64,000 nt of DNA from CAYJLC01 sp964370735. GTDB taxonomy: Bacteria > Bacillota > Clostridia > Oscillospirales > Butyricicoccaceae. Under the pieces are notes generated by a model, which saw nothing but the letters and a program-made list of their open reading frames with translations, did no database searches and was not told the DNA's origin. The position numbers and the translations under genes were made by a program. The stretch covers positions 1-64,000 of the forward strand of contig CAYJLC010000001.1 in NCBI GenBank assembly GCA_964370735.1. Direction: 5' to 3'. Positions 26,941 through 36,438 of this stretch are shown here, one piece after another. Every line of letters begins with the position of its first letter. The stretch's first letter is position 1.

Positions 26941-27213
26941 TTAACTTAATAAAGAATTTATAATGATTTCTTCGATATAATGAACTTGTAGTTTATCCGT
27001 TTCGTTTATTTCACAATCATATTTATTAGAGAATTCTTTAATATAGTCTTCGACACTAAATTCTGATATATGCTCATAAAATAATGAATTTCTTTCATCT
27101 TTAAATCTTAAGGATGTATCTAAGAATATTTTTTTATCAGTTTTCGTGATTGCTGTTTTCAATGAAGCCTTTGAATATTCCAAACCCGCTATCAAAATCT
27201 TGTCCTTCTTCAT
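26941..27213 (-). CDS. Small ORF overlapping the protease 3' end, possible frameshifted tail
   Basis: The frame gives 90 residues, of which the first 26 lie inside the protease gene in another frame. The part beyond the protease stop (DKKIFLDTSLRF..., VEDYIKEFSNKYDCEI) has normal charged coding character. No ribosome site precedes the ATG at 27213. Two readings are possible: a separate small gene with an uncertain start, or a C-terminal extension of the protease cut off by a frameshift near 27137. I do not recognise the sequence. Confidence 0.35.
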   Translation of the reverse strand: MKKDKILIAGLEYSKASLKTAITKTDKKIFLDTSLRFKDERNSLFYEHISEFSVEDYIKEFSNKYDCEINETDKLQVHYIEEIIINSLLS

Positions 27214-28030
27214 GAATATCGATAACTGATTTTTCGATACTTTTTCTAATCTCTAAAGCAGTCAAATTGTAATTTTTGTGTAAAAGTTCGGCTATATGCG
27301 CAGTTACAATAGCAGTGCTATAAGAAGTTCCCTCTGGAGAAAAACGCATGCCATCTTTATTCGCATACCATAAGCCTTCCCCTTGTGCAAGCACCATCAC
27401 AGAGGAATTTCTCATAGAAAAATCAGAAACATGACTATTTTCATCATGCGAACCAACTCCGATAACTGTTTCATAATTTGCCGGATAATACACCAAACTA
27501 CTGTCAATTTGATGTGAATTTCCGACAGAAGAAACGACAATAACTTCTTTTTCTTCGGCATATAAAATAGCTTTTTCTAATTTTTCACTAGGTTCTAAAA
27601 TGCCTAAGCTTAAATTAATTATACGACATTCATAAACGTCAATCGCATCATAAATAATTTCGGCTAAAGTATCACTGTCGACGGTTTCTAATGTGCCATC
27701 TTCGTGAAACATTTTAAAAACAAGGGGAACAAGCTCCGAATTTTGCGAAATACCGTCAACTCTTGCACTAGAAGAACCGACAATAATGCTAGAAATTGCA
27801 GTTCCATGGTCGATTGTATCGATTGTATCGGTGGTTTTTGTTACATAATTATACCCATCTAAAACTTTGTTTTCATCAATAGCATCTAAAGAAATTCCAC
27901 TATCAATTATGGCAATTTTAACTGTTCCATCATATTCAAATTGTGGAGTTTTTTCGTTTTTGGGGATAATTATTAATGTTATACATAATAAAATTATACA
28001 AAATGCAATTATTAAAGTATTTTTTTTCAA
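27137..28030 (-). CDS. Membrane-anchored subtilisin-like serine protease (S8)
   Basis: The protein has 297 residues and starts with TTG, 5 bases after GAGGTGG. Residues 5-23 are a signal anchor. The triad is intact: D43 (IAIIDSGIS), H75 (TIDHGTAISS), S236 (EGTSYSTAIVTAH). The oxyanion Asn is N171 (SSVGNS). No clear propeptide is seen. The catalytic domain is compact, near the minimum for S8. It lies directly after the giant SLH protein gene, across a partial terminator, which suggests processing of surface proteins, though that is inference. Confidence 0.88.
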   Translation of the reverse strand: MKKNTLIIAFCIILLCITLIIIPKNEKTPQFEYDGTVKIAIIDSGISLDAIDENKVLDGYNYVTKTTDTIDTIDHGTAISSIIVGSSSARVDGISQNSELVPLVFKMFHEDGTLETVDSDTLAEIIYDAIDVYECRIINLSLGILEPSEKLEKAILYAEEKEVIVVSSVGNSHQIDSSLVYYPANYETVIGVGSHDENSHVSDFSMRNSSVMVLAQGEGLWYANKDGMRFSPEGTSYSTAIVTAHIAELLHKNYNLTALEIRKSIEKSVIDIHEEGQDFDSGFGIFKGFIENSNHEN

Positions 28031-28053
28031 ATTTCCACCTCATTGAATATAGT

Positions 28054-28086
28054 CAAAAGAACTTGCAATAAATGCAAGCTCTTTTG
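28054..28086 (-). terminator. Hairpin between giant SLH gene and protease gene
   Basis: AAAAGAACTTGCA (28055-28067) pairs with TGCAAGCTCTTTT (28073-28085) with one mismatch and a five-base loop. The protease gene begins 24 bases further on with no room for a promoter, so some readthrough must occur if the protease is expressed. Confidence 0.55.
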
Positions 28087-31000
28087 TTATCTTACGCTAT
28101 CGTATCTGCTTATTGTTCCATCAGTTATTCTGATTTCTGCACCTTCTTCTAGTCCAGATTCAAGTGTTAAAACTGCTGTTTGTACACGATTTGCATTGTC
28201 AATTGCTGAAGTTTCAAGATATTCAACAACATATAAAACTTGCATAGATTTAATTCCTTCTGAAATTAATTCTTCTTTAAGTTTATCGCTATCAATAGTA
28301 AATCCATCAACTTTTTGTGTGAAATATTGGCTATATGATACATCTTCTAATGCATAATATGCAACTGGTGCATGAGCATAATCATACGCATTATACCCAG
28401 AACCTGAATTATAATATTGGTCGTTTGTCATACCTGAGAAAGTGATTTCAATATCATTTGAGCCTAATTGGAACGCATCATCATCTCTTCCGTTGTATAG
28501 TCTTGTTCCAGAAAGAGTGTGAATTTCTCGCTTAAACTTCGCTTGATTAAAAGTGCGTGTAAATGGAGGTGTATCTTCATCAATCCATACTACTATCGCG
28601 TTTTCTCCATCTGAAACAATCTCTTTATTAGACCTTCCTTTGTAATATGATTGAACTCCATATTCTTCCATTCCCCAGTGGTCCAAATTACCGCCATCAG
28701 TTCTCACAATTTGTAAACCTCCAACTTCCCAAGGTTCTAAGTTAACTGTTCTATCATCTACTTGTCCATTTTCCGTTGGATAAAAGGCATGTGTATAATG
28801 TCCGCCTTCTTTAAGTAGTAAGCGCAACTCGAAATCCCAATCAGATTTACCATCGTGAAGTGTTTCTACAAAAAATCTTGTTTCAAATCCATCGCCAGAA
28901 TTTTGGCTTACATTTACAGTATTTGCAGTGATAACATTAGACTGGTTGTAGTTTCTATCATACTGGCTTACTCTCATTTGAACAGTTGCAGTATTACCAT
29001 CAACATAGAATATCGGTTTTGTGCTCCAAGCACCATCATTAACTCTGTACTCATAAGTAGCACCAACAAGCTCTTCTTGATTTACTCTATCAGGGACAAC
29101 AACCACGATACCGTTTCTAGCTATAACTTGTGGTTTAGTAGTAATATTTGGTGAGTTTGCCTTGTTTATAACGTATGCATTATTAAATGTTTTTGAGTAT
29201 TCAGAATAAGTATCGTCACCAGCTCGTGACACTTGAACATTGTATGTTCCACCCTCTTCAGGGCTGTCTTTCCAAATGTTTCCACCAGTTCCAACACGCA
29301 TATATCTAATAGTAAATCCATCAGTGATTGTTTTATCACCACTTGTTGCAGTAAATACAAATTCTGGTGGTGTACCTTTATACACATAAGTGTAATTGTT
29401 GTTATCTTCTAAATCATGCGTAATAGAAATCGTTTCTTTCGTTCTCCATCTTGCATATATAGTAACATCGTCTGCTAAATCATGGATAGTTTCAGCTGTA
29501 ACAATTTCACCACCGACATCTTCAGTATACCAACCTTCGAAAGCTTTGTCAAATGGAATTTCTTCGATGTCTTCGCTTGTAGGTAGGTCGCCATAAGCTT
29601 TGTTATAGTAAACTGTTTTTGTGTTATTTGAAATACTACCAATAGTAGTAGAGTATGTTAATGTGTATGGAATTGCTTCCCATTTAGCATAAACAGTTGT
29701 GTCTACTTCTGGCATTTTGCTATGAACAAATGGTGTTTCTAACGCTTCGTCAGAATACCAACCAACAAAATCAAAACCTGTTTTTGTAGGTGCTGTTGGT
29801 TCTGATATTATATAACCAACTGGAAGTGTTATAGCACTTATTTCTGAACCATCGTTACTATCGTAAGTTAAAGTAGATTTCTCTATTTCATCTGATGTTA
29901 ACGTAAATGTCAGCGTATAAACTGCGTCAGTTTCTGCTGGTGTGAATGATGGAGATATATCAGTTAAAATTGCATTACTATATCCAGCATCAGCTAAAAT
30001 ATCGTTATAGTGCTCTGAAGTTGGCATTGTTCCTTTTTTAACATTTACATCGATGCTGTCAGCGTTAATTCCTTTAAATGTATAAGTAATATTGGCAGAA
30101 TTATCGCTGTAAGTTGCTTTATATACAGTTTCCCCTCTTAAAAGCTCTTTTGCAAAGTTCATATCGATAATGCCAGTAACATCACGACCGTCGTCTGCTT
30201 TTGTCGCACCATCATAATCACCATCAACATTAAGTGAATTATCAGCGTCACCGCTCATATCAGCACGAACACCGTCAATAATCATGTATTTTGTATTGCC
30301 ATTTTCTATTTCTTCGATTTCTTTTCCAACAATAGGAGAAATATCGAAGTTTTCGCCAAATCTTGCTGTGTCACTTAAAATATTATTGTCTTCATCGTCA
30401 ACAACTTCTAGTGTGAATTCGCGAATGTCAACTTTGAAGATGTAGTTTGCGTCAACTTCTGTAAGCATAGTTGTTGTGTCTTTTACAATGTTTTCATCAT
30501 ATCCATCAACACTTTCGTATTTAAGATTTTCATACGAACCATTTTCAAGTAAAACATCATAAGCCGAGTAGTTAATCATATCTAAAATTTCAGCTTCTGT
30601 CGGAATTGCAAATGCTTCACCTTTATAAACCATATCCGAGTGAACCATTGTTCTTGTTCCAGCTTCATCTTCAATAATTACATTATAAGTAACCGGTTGC
30701 TTTAACTCTGCATCGTCTAAGTTTGTCCAAACTAAAGGAATTGTAAGGTCGATATCGTATTTACTAAAAGCAGATTTGCTACCTTTCCATACAATACGAA
30801 GTTCTGATTCCATATAACGAACACCTTCTGGTGGATTTACCGTTATAACGTTTGACGCAGGGTCATACACGAAATTGCTGTTTGACATATAGAAATTAAA
30901 TCTATCTGTACCATAATTTATGTTTGCAAGCTGACCATCTCTTAGGTTGATAGTTTTCATTGTACGCATAACTTCTGGTAATTTCATTGTGATATTACCA

Positions 31001-34000
31001 AACTCATCATCTACATCGTCGACAACAGCAAGCCTTGTTTCGCTTTCAGGGTCGATATCATAGACGAAGTCATAAACATTTATTTCATCACCATAAGTAT
31101 ATAAAGGCCAGAAACCATCATATAAAACTGGTTCGAATGCAAATGCACCGTTTAATACTGCTAGTCGGAATGTAAGCTCCATATAAAGCCCGAAGTCAAG
31201 GAGTATTGCACCCATAACATCTTCTTCGTCATAAACTACATCAGAATTAGCAGGGCTGTATTTTGAATAATTGTAAATGAAATATCCCCAAAGCTCTACA
31301 TAAACTCCAAGTTCGGCAGAACCACCGATACTTGCGAATTTGGTGTTAATGATACCACCACGAATTTGAAGCTCGACACCTGCTCTTATTCCTAAGTTGC
31401 CCATAACATAAAACTTGAATGAGAACTTTTCGTCTAATAAGTCGGTAACACTACTTCCACTTGTACCTTTAACAATGTCGAAATAGAAAGCATATCTTTT
31501 TCCGACTAAATATTCGATTTCAGAACCAATAGCAATATTTACCTTTGCTTTGATTACTAAAAATACAGTGAAACCAACAGCTACACCATAATAGCAATAT
31601 TCTTGGTCTATTATAATATGACGAACCATTTCCATCCATTGGCTTTCAACTGTCATCATTTCAGAATAACGTTCCATCATTTCTTGAATGCCAGCGTCTA
31701 GCGAGTCTTGGTCGTCTTCTTTTAATAATGAGTCTAAATCCTCCGTTACATCTGTAAAGTCAAATTCAGCTTCATATAAATCGTCAGCAGATAAGTCTTC
31801 GAACACATATCCAAGACCAGATTCTTCTGCCTCGTCTTTAACACCTTCCCAAAGGTCTAATGCTTCGGCTTCAAGTTCGGCGATTTGCTCATAAGTATGT
31901 TCGCCTAGTTCTCTTAAAAGCTCGATTTGTTCTTTAAGTCCTAAAACCATTTCAATTTTGCTTTTTGTTTTTTTGTTAAGTCCAAATAATTGTTGGATTT
32001 TTTTGCCAGCAAGTCCTTCGTTTGCTTTTAACGAATAAATAGACGCATCAAATTCGATATTTGTGTAGCTATAAACATCGATAGCAGCATCAAAACGAAT
32101 TGAACTTATAACTGGAATAATAACCTTCCAATCAACATCAGCACTTGCACCCATTTTAACGTCGAATTTAACGTCTTGTTGGAATTCAGCTCCAATATCA
32201 ATCATTAAAGTTTTTCTAGTTAAATCTTTTTTACCAGGCTCGATAGTTATTTCCATTTCAATTCTAACAGTAGCTGTGATACCATCGCTAAAATGTTCTT
32301 CGCTTTCGCCAAAACTAACAGTAATTATAGGAATACCAATAACTGGCGCTGGTGCATAACCTGCCATTAATGCAATATCTTCAGGAGAAAGTAAATTTCC
32401 GTTTTCGTCAGATAAAGTAATGTTTTCAAGACCTGCCATGTCTTTGAATTCATCAGTATTCATAACATATTTAGTAAGCTCTTCTGCTGCAAGGTCTGCA
32501 AAACCACTATCGTAAACTTGCGCTATGATAGAATCTTTCATCATTTGCAAATCAGCTTCTGAAACACCATCCATAAGCTCTTCATAAGTTGGCGTGTCTG
32601 TCATATATGTATTGAAAATATTTTCGATATATTCAACATCAACAGTTACAAATGTAATTTCGTTTCCGTTAATCGCTGTAATTTCACCATATTTTGTATG
32701 TACATCATTACCATTTAGCTCGATTTCATTGATATTTCCAACATAGAATGTAACAAAGTCACCGATTTTAAAATCGTCCATGCTGTCAAATTCATCAAGT
32801 TCTAAAAGAATTCTTGTTACATCGTCAACTGGATATGTTTCGCTATCCTCATCAGGTGCAATTTCAACTTTAAATGAGTTTTCAGGAATTAAGTCTGCAC
32901 TTGTAACTGAGAAAGGAATATTATCTGGCATGAAATACGCCATCATAAGCTCTTCAGCAGTTTCAGGTTCTCTAAACTCGATTGTATTGCCGTTAATATT
33001 TGTAACGATTAAAAACGACGCTCTTTCGCCAAGCTCGTTTCTAACTTCATCTGGACGAGTTTCCCCAGCATAAACAGAAATCATATCGCCAATTTCTAAA
33101 CCGGCTGGTACTGTTGTAATACTAAAGCTACCAGTGCTAAAGGTTTGCTCTTCTGGAGTTTCGTTAATATCAGCAGAAACAATTGGGTTGCTGTATTCAT
33201 CCCAATTTGTGCTTTCGTCGTCAACAACAAGCGATGTAGTAGCACTTTCAGCAATATAAACTAAATCTTCGTTTAATTTAAGCTTTGTTTCTTCTATTGC
33301 ACTTATTGTAAGCGATGCTTTTCTGATTGAAGCGGGTTTTTCGCCTTCGTCAGTTTTAAATACAAATCCGTCTGCAAGATGAATTTCGTAAGTAGAACCA
33401 GGCGTGAAACCTTCTTCTGCTGAAATGCTATATTCATCATTTCCGATAGAAGTAATTTGAAGTGTTGCACCTTTAGTTCCGTCCATTACTTTTAGTGTCG
33501 CAATGTCCGAACCTGTTACTGTGCCTTCTTTTCTAACAACTGTTAACGCAAAGTCAGGGTCTTTGTTAATTTCAGAATATACAGTTAAATTAGGGTCGGT
33601 AGCTATTCTTTCCATTTGATCGTATTTTGCATAAACGCTAATACTCTCCGTGACTGGGTCATGAGTATAAAATGGCTCTGTCATAGCTTCGTCTGTAAAC
33701 CAACCTACAAAAAATGCATTAGCTTTATCTGTGTCTGGAACATTGCCGTGCACTGGGTTTCCAGCTGATACGCTAGCTGTATCAATCACTTCTAACGTGT
33801 CACCATCATAGAATGTTACGCTTTTTGTGTTGTTACGACGTGGATCATATTCGTCAAACAATTCTTTGTTGTCAAGTGTTGCACTAACATCAAATGTATT
33901 GCCTGCTTCAAGCCAAAGTTCAACCACATCAAAAATTCTAGTAGCTAAAGTTGCCCCTTCAGCACGAGATGCATTGTTTTTAGGATTGAAATTTTGATTA

Positions 34001-34614
34001 TTATCTCCATTTAAAATTCCAGTTTGGAATAGTTTTTTAACAGCTTCTTTTGCATAATCTGCTGTTTTGTCATAGTCAACTGGCAAAGTATCTCTCACTT
34101 CGTTTGGATATGTAATTTTATACACATCAAAGAAATTTGTGATTAATGTTGCCATTTGCTCACGTGTTACAAGAACATTTGGTGCAAATTCTGTTTCAGA
34201 TACACCATTTGTAATGCCAAGTTCAGATGCCCAATTAACATACGGTGTATACCAACTGTTTTGTTCAACATCTGTAAAATGGCTTTCGCCTTGATAATTT
34301 GCTGTATTAATTTCAGCCATTCTTCCCAAAATAGTCACATACATTGCTCTTGTCATGCTTCCCATCGGGTCAAATTCATCTTGTGTAATACCAGTAAAAA
34401 TGCCATTTTCCACTGATTTTATTACACTGTCATAATACCAATCTGTTGCTTTAACATCGTCAAACCCCACTAAATTAATAGGCATTTCTGATGTTACAGC
34501 GTTTGTTTCTTCTTCTTTGGTTTCTTGTGCATAAGTCATCGGTAAATTTGCAATTGATAGCGATGCACTTAAAACATAACACACAAACCTTTTTGTCGCT
34601 TTGTTAAGCTTCAT
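28087..34614 (-). CDS. Giant SLH-anchored surface protein (2175 residues)
   Basis: The start is set at the ATG at 34614, 6 bases after GGAGGAG; an upstream GTG at 34626 overlaps that site. The signal peptide runs to about residue 30 (MKLNKATKRF... MTYAQ). Three SLH repeats follow (about 45-235: DWYYDSVIKSVENGIFTGIT; SWYTPYVNWASELGITNG; DYAKEAVKKLFQTGILNG). An InlB/Flg_new-type repeat lies near 265-335 (FFVGWFTDEAMTEPFYTH), and two more near 1590-1740 (FDFVGWYSDEALETP; FEGWYTEDVGGE). The long centre is acidic and beta-rich, with a helical stretch near 900-1010. No catalytic motif was seen. Probable role is adhesion or S-layer structure. Confidence 0.85.
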   Translation of the reverse strand: MKLNKATKRFVCYVLSASLSIANLPMTYAQETKEEETNAVTSEMPINLVGFDDVKATDWYYDSVIKSVENGIFTGITQDEFDPMGSMTRAMYVTILGRMAEINTANYQGESHFTDVEQNSWYTPYVNWASELGITNGVSETEFAPNVLVTREQMATLITNFFDVYKITYPNEVRDTLPVDYDKTADYAKEAVKKLFQTGILNGDNNQNFNPKNNASRAEGATLATRIFDVVELWLEAGNTFDVSATLDNKELFDEYDPRRNNTKSVTFYDGDTLEVIDTASVSAGNPVHGNVPDTDKANAFFVGWFTDEAMTEPFYTHDPVTESISVYAKYDQMERIATDPNLTVYSEINKDPDFALTVVRKEGTVTGSDIATLKVMDGTKGATLQITSIGNDEYSISAEEGFTPGSTYEIHLADGFVFKTDEGEKPASIRKASLTISAIEETKLKLNEDLVYIAESATTSLVVDDESTNWDEYSNPIVSADINETPEEQTFSTGSFSITTVPAGLEIGDMISVYAGETRPDEVRNELGERASFLIVTNINGNTIEFREPETAEELMMAYFMPDNIPFSVTSADLIPENSFKVEIAPDEDSETYPVDDVTRILLELDEFDSMDDFKIGDFVTFYVGNINEIELNGNDVHTKYGEITAINGNEITFVTVDVEYIENIFNTYMTDTPTYEELMDGVSEADLQMMKDSIIAQVYDSGFADLAAEELTKYVMNTDEFKDMAGLENITLSDENGNLLSPEDIALMAGYAPAPVIGIPIITVSFGESEEHFSDGITATVRIEMEITIEPGKKDLTRKTLMIDIGAEFQQDVKFDVKMGASADVDWKVIIPVISSIRFDAAIDVYSYTNIEFDASIYSLKANEGLAGKKIQQLFGLNKKTKSKIEMVLGLKEQIELLRELGEHTYEQIAELEAEALDLWEGVKDEAEESGLGYVFEDLSADDLYEAEFDFTDVTEDLDSLLKEDDQDSLDAGIQEMMERYSEMMTVESQWMEMVRHIIIDQEYCYYGVAVGFTVFLVIKAKVNIAIGSEIEYLVGKRYAFYFDIVKGTSGSSVTDLLDEKFSFKFYVMGNLGIRAGVELQIRGGIINTKFASIGGSAELGVYVELWGYFIYNYSKYSPANSDVVYDEEDVMGAILLDFGLYMELTFRLAVLNGAFAFEPVLYDGFWPLYTYGDEINVYDFVYDIDPESETRLAVVDDVDDEFGNITMKLPEVMRTMKTINLRDGQLANINYGTDRFNFYMSNSNFVYDPASNVITVNPPEGVRYMESELRIVWKGSKSAFSKYDIDLTIPLVWTNLDDAELKQPVTYNVIIEDEAGTRTMVHSDMVYKGEAFAIPTEAEILDMINYSAYDVLLENGSYENLKYESVDGYDENIVKDTTTMLTEVDANYIFKVDIREFTLEVVDDEDNNILSDTARFGENFDISPIVGKEIEEIENGNTKYMIIDGVRADMSGDADNSLNVDGDYDGATKADDGRDVTGIIDMNFAKELLRGETVYKATYSDNSANITYTFKGINADSIDVNVKKGTMPTSEHYNDILADAGYSNAILTDISPSFTPAETDAVYTLTFTLTSDEIEKSTLTYDSNDGSEISAITLPVGYIISEPTAPTKTGFDFVGWYSDEALETPFVHSKMPEVDTTVYAKWEAIPYTLTYSTTIGSISNNTKTVYYNKAYGDLPTSEDIEEIPFDKAFEGWYTEDVGGEIVTAETIHDLADDVTIYARWRTKETISITHDLEDNNNYTYVYKGTPPEFVFTATSGDKTITDGFTIRYMRVGTGGNIWKDSPEEGGTYNVQVSRAGDDTYSEYSKTFNNAYVINKANSPNITTKPQVIARNGIVVVVPDRVNQEELVGATYEYRVNDGAWSTKPIFYVDGNTATVQMRVSQYDRNYNQSNVITANTVNVSQNSGDGFETRFFVETLHDGKSDWDFELRLLLKEGGHYTHAFYPTENGQVDDRTVNLEPWEVGGLQIVRTDGGNLDHWGMEEYGVQSYYKGRSNKEIVSDGENAIVVWIDEDTPPFTRTFNQAKFKREIHTLSGTRLYNGRDDDAFQLGSNDIEITFSGMTNDQYYNSGSGYNAYDYAHAPVAYYALEDVSYSQYFTQKVDGFTIDSDKLKEELISEGIKSMQVLYVVEYLETSAIDNANRVQTAVLTLESGLEEGAEIRITDGTISRYDSVR

Positions 34615-34735
34615 ATTCTCCTCCACGTTTTATTCACGCCTATAAAGACATCCCTTACAGTAATGAAAGTTTTTAAGTTATATTTATTTTATCATTTTTT
34701 TATAATTTAGTTAATAGCGAAAAATACAATAGTAA

Positions 34736-34764
34736 TTGACAAAATTGGTTATTGACATTATAAC
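34736..34764 (+). promoter_or_regulatory. Orphan sigma-A-type promoter
   Basis: TTGACA (34736-34741), 17 bases, TATAAC (34759-34764). It points into the remnant at 34819, so its original gene seems lost. Confidence 0.6.
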
Positions 34765-34768
34765 AGTA

Positions 34769-34802
34769 TATATGAAATATTAAATCTTTAATATTTCATA
34801 TA
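34769..34802. repeat. Perfect 34-bp palindrome directly downstream of the orphan promoter
   Basis: TATATGAAATATTAAA (34769-34784), two bases TC, then its exact reverse complement (34787-34802). The start lies 5 bases after the -10 box. The position fits a repressor operator or a 5' mRNA hairpin. Confidence 0.7.
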
Positions 34803-34818
34803 ACATTGACGATTGCAT

Positions 34819-34965
34819 ATACCTCAAGTTATCAGAAGTCTTGCAGGCGATAAAAATGAACTTTTAAACAATTTGAATAACATCGAAGAAAATATCGCAA
34901 AAAATCCACTTAATTTTTGCAAAAAAAGCCACCCGAATAGGTGGCAGCCAGTGAAAATTAAGTAG
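34819..34965 (+). pseudogene. Coding remnant of unknown gene
   Basis: The frame reads IPQVIRSLAGDKNELLNNLN then NIEENIAKNPLNF, and ends at TAG 34963. There is no start codon or ribosome site, and the last third runs through a terminator hairpin. It looks like an internal or C-terminal piece of a helical protein that I cannot name. Confidence 0.4.
34921..34945 (-). terminator. Rho-independent terminator without a gene
   Basis: On the minus strand GCCACC (34945-34940) pairs with GGTGGC (34933-34928), followed by seven T. No intact minus-strand gene ends here; the nearest upstream one stops at 36439. Confidence 0.65.
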
Positions 34966-35537
34966 TTGTCAGATAAGTTCAGTGCACCTTTTAAGATGAT
35001 ACCACTAGTAAAAGACCCTTATAGAGTCAGTTCAAACCACCTGTTTTACAGATGGTTTTGATCTATTTGCATTTGAAATCATTTCTAAAAATTCTTTTAT
35101 TTAGGTGGAGATTAAAACAAGAGCAATTATGGCATTTTAATCATTCATAACTTATATAAACAGATTTATTTTATTATTCTTCCATCCGTCAGGTAACATC
35201 GCCTCAACATCATCTGCCTTAATGGCAACTCATTTACACCCAGCAATTTTCTCCCCATTTTTCATATATGGCGAACAGCGATAATAGGTATAATCTCCAA
35301 TCCAGTCAAGTTAGGACTAACATATTTTACAAAAAATTAATATTTTTCTGTGAAAATAAGGGTTGTTCTGTTAACTTAGATTATTTTTAAATTATTAAAA
35401 CACACATACTTTGTCATTTCCTACGCATTCTAAATCCGTGTATTTCAGGTTTAATTTACCTGTATAACTCAAAGCAGTGTGGTATTTTATTATCAAGGTT
35501 CACTTGAGAGATTTTTTATCCCTCTACTAAATAAGAA

Positions 35538-35587
35538 ACAGAAATTTTCGTTTATATGAGCATAAATCGAAAAATTTCTGTTTTTTT
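35538..35587 (+). terminator. Rho-independent terminator without a gene
   Basis: ACAGAAATTTTCG (35538-35550) pairs with CGAAAAATTTCTGT (35568-35581) with one bulge, followed by a run of T. No intact plus-strand gene precedes it. Confidence 0.6.
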
Positions 35588-36218
35588 ATTAAATTATATT
35601 GTATTGTATGTTTAAGTTACGCATATAAGTTATAATTATTAATTCTTAGCTTGTGAAGGTATATGTAAGTCAAGTTTAGTGTAATTTGTATCTTATTCAT
35701 CATTAAAATTTCTATATCAAAGTACTCGATTATGATGTCTACATTACAGTACTTTAGTATAAATTATAAATGTTTTCAATAAAAATGAGGTAAATATATT
35801 TTTTTTTGTACTTAAAACATAAATTAAGATGTTCTATACTTCTAAATCGCTCAAGTGTCTTTATCAAATACAATTGTAAGTTCTGCCAAAATAAACTGGA
35901 TTTTACGAGATAACTGCGTCACTCTCATCATTTATAAATTTTTTCATTCTTTTTAATAACTCTCCACAATGATATTAGCTCGTCTAACGGATATAACTTA
36001 TCACTTTCGTGAATTTCTCTTGCGGTTAGCCCAGTTTTTCTTATTAAGTCCTTGCAAATTGTCTTTGGCATAAAAACATTATCCCGAAAACCTCATAAGT
36101 CTTCACTTCTGCATCGAATCATTTCTTAGCAAGTATAAATCATCTCCTTAAAAATATGCAACTTCAAAATTAGGTATGAATTCTAGAGATTATTTCTATA
36201 TTGCCGAAATGATCGAAA

Positions 36219-36383
36219 ATGAATTTATCCAATACAATCTTAGAATTTTATTTCCAAATACATAAAATTGCCATCGAAAACATGCCAGATGATGAAGTAG
36301 TTGAATGCATTATGTGTCATAAAGAAAATTTAGAACAAATCTTGAGCTTATATGAAATAGAGATCCTTAATAGAGCAATCTAG
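36219..36383 (+). CDS. 54-residue ORF, probable remnant
   Basis: ATG 36219 to TAG 36381-36383 gives MNLSNTILEFYFQIHKIA followed by IENMPDDEVVECIMCHKEN and an amphipathic end. It has no ribosome site. An overlapping frame upstream (MNSRDYFYIAEMIENEF...) looks like the same gene in another register, so a frameshifted remnant is more likely than a true small gene. Confidence 0.25.
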   Translation: MNLSNTILEFYFQIHKIAIENMPDDEVVECIMCHKENLEQILSLYEIEILNRAI

Positions 36384-36438
36384 TTTTTTACAATTATTTG
36401 AAGAATATTCCGTAAATTCAATTAAGCATGCATAAGCA

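Larger units (their letters stand above)
34627..36438. other. 1.8-kb gene graveyard without an intact gene
   Basis: No long ORF exists on either strand. It contains an orphan promoter with a perfect palindrome (34736-34802), a coding remnant (34819-34965), and two terminators without genes. A hairpin-rich stretch at 34970-35090 could be the end of a lost IS200/IS605-type element. Minus-strand fragments include WIGDYTYYRCSPYMKNGEK interrupted by TGA (35215-35315), TGKLNLKYTDLECVGNDK (about 35425-35480), and LTAREIHESDKLYPLDELIS (about 35965-36025). A 54-codon ORF lies at 36219. The mix of frames and stops indicates several decayed genes. Confidence 0.6.

Noticed and set aside
29166..29387. Minus-strand frame within the giant surface protein gene
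   Set aside because: It lies in another frame of a long continuous gene and has no start signals.
34970..35330. CRISPR-like or tRNA-like structures in the graveyard hairpins
   Set aside because: No regularly spaced direct repeats and no cloverleaf with a TTC loop; the hairpins differ from each other.
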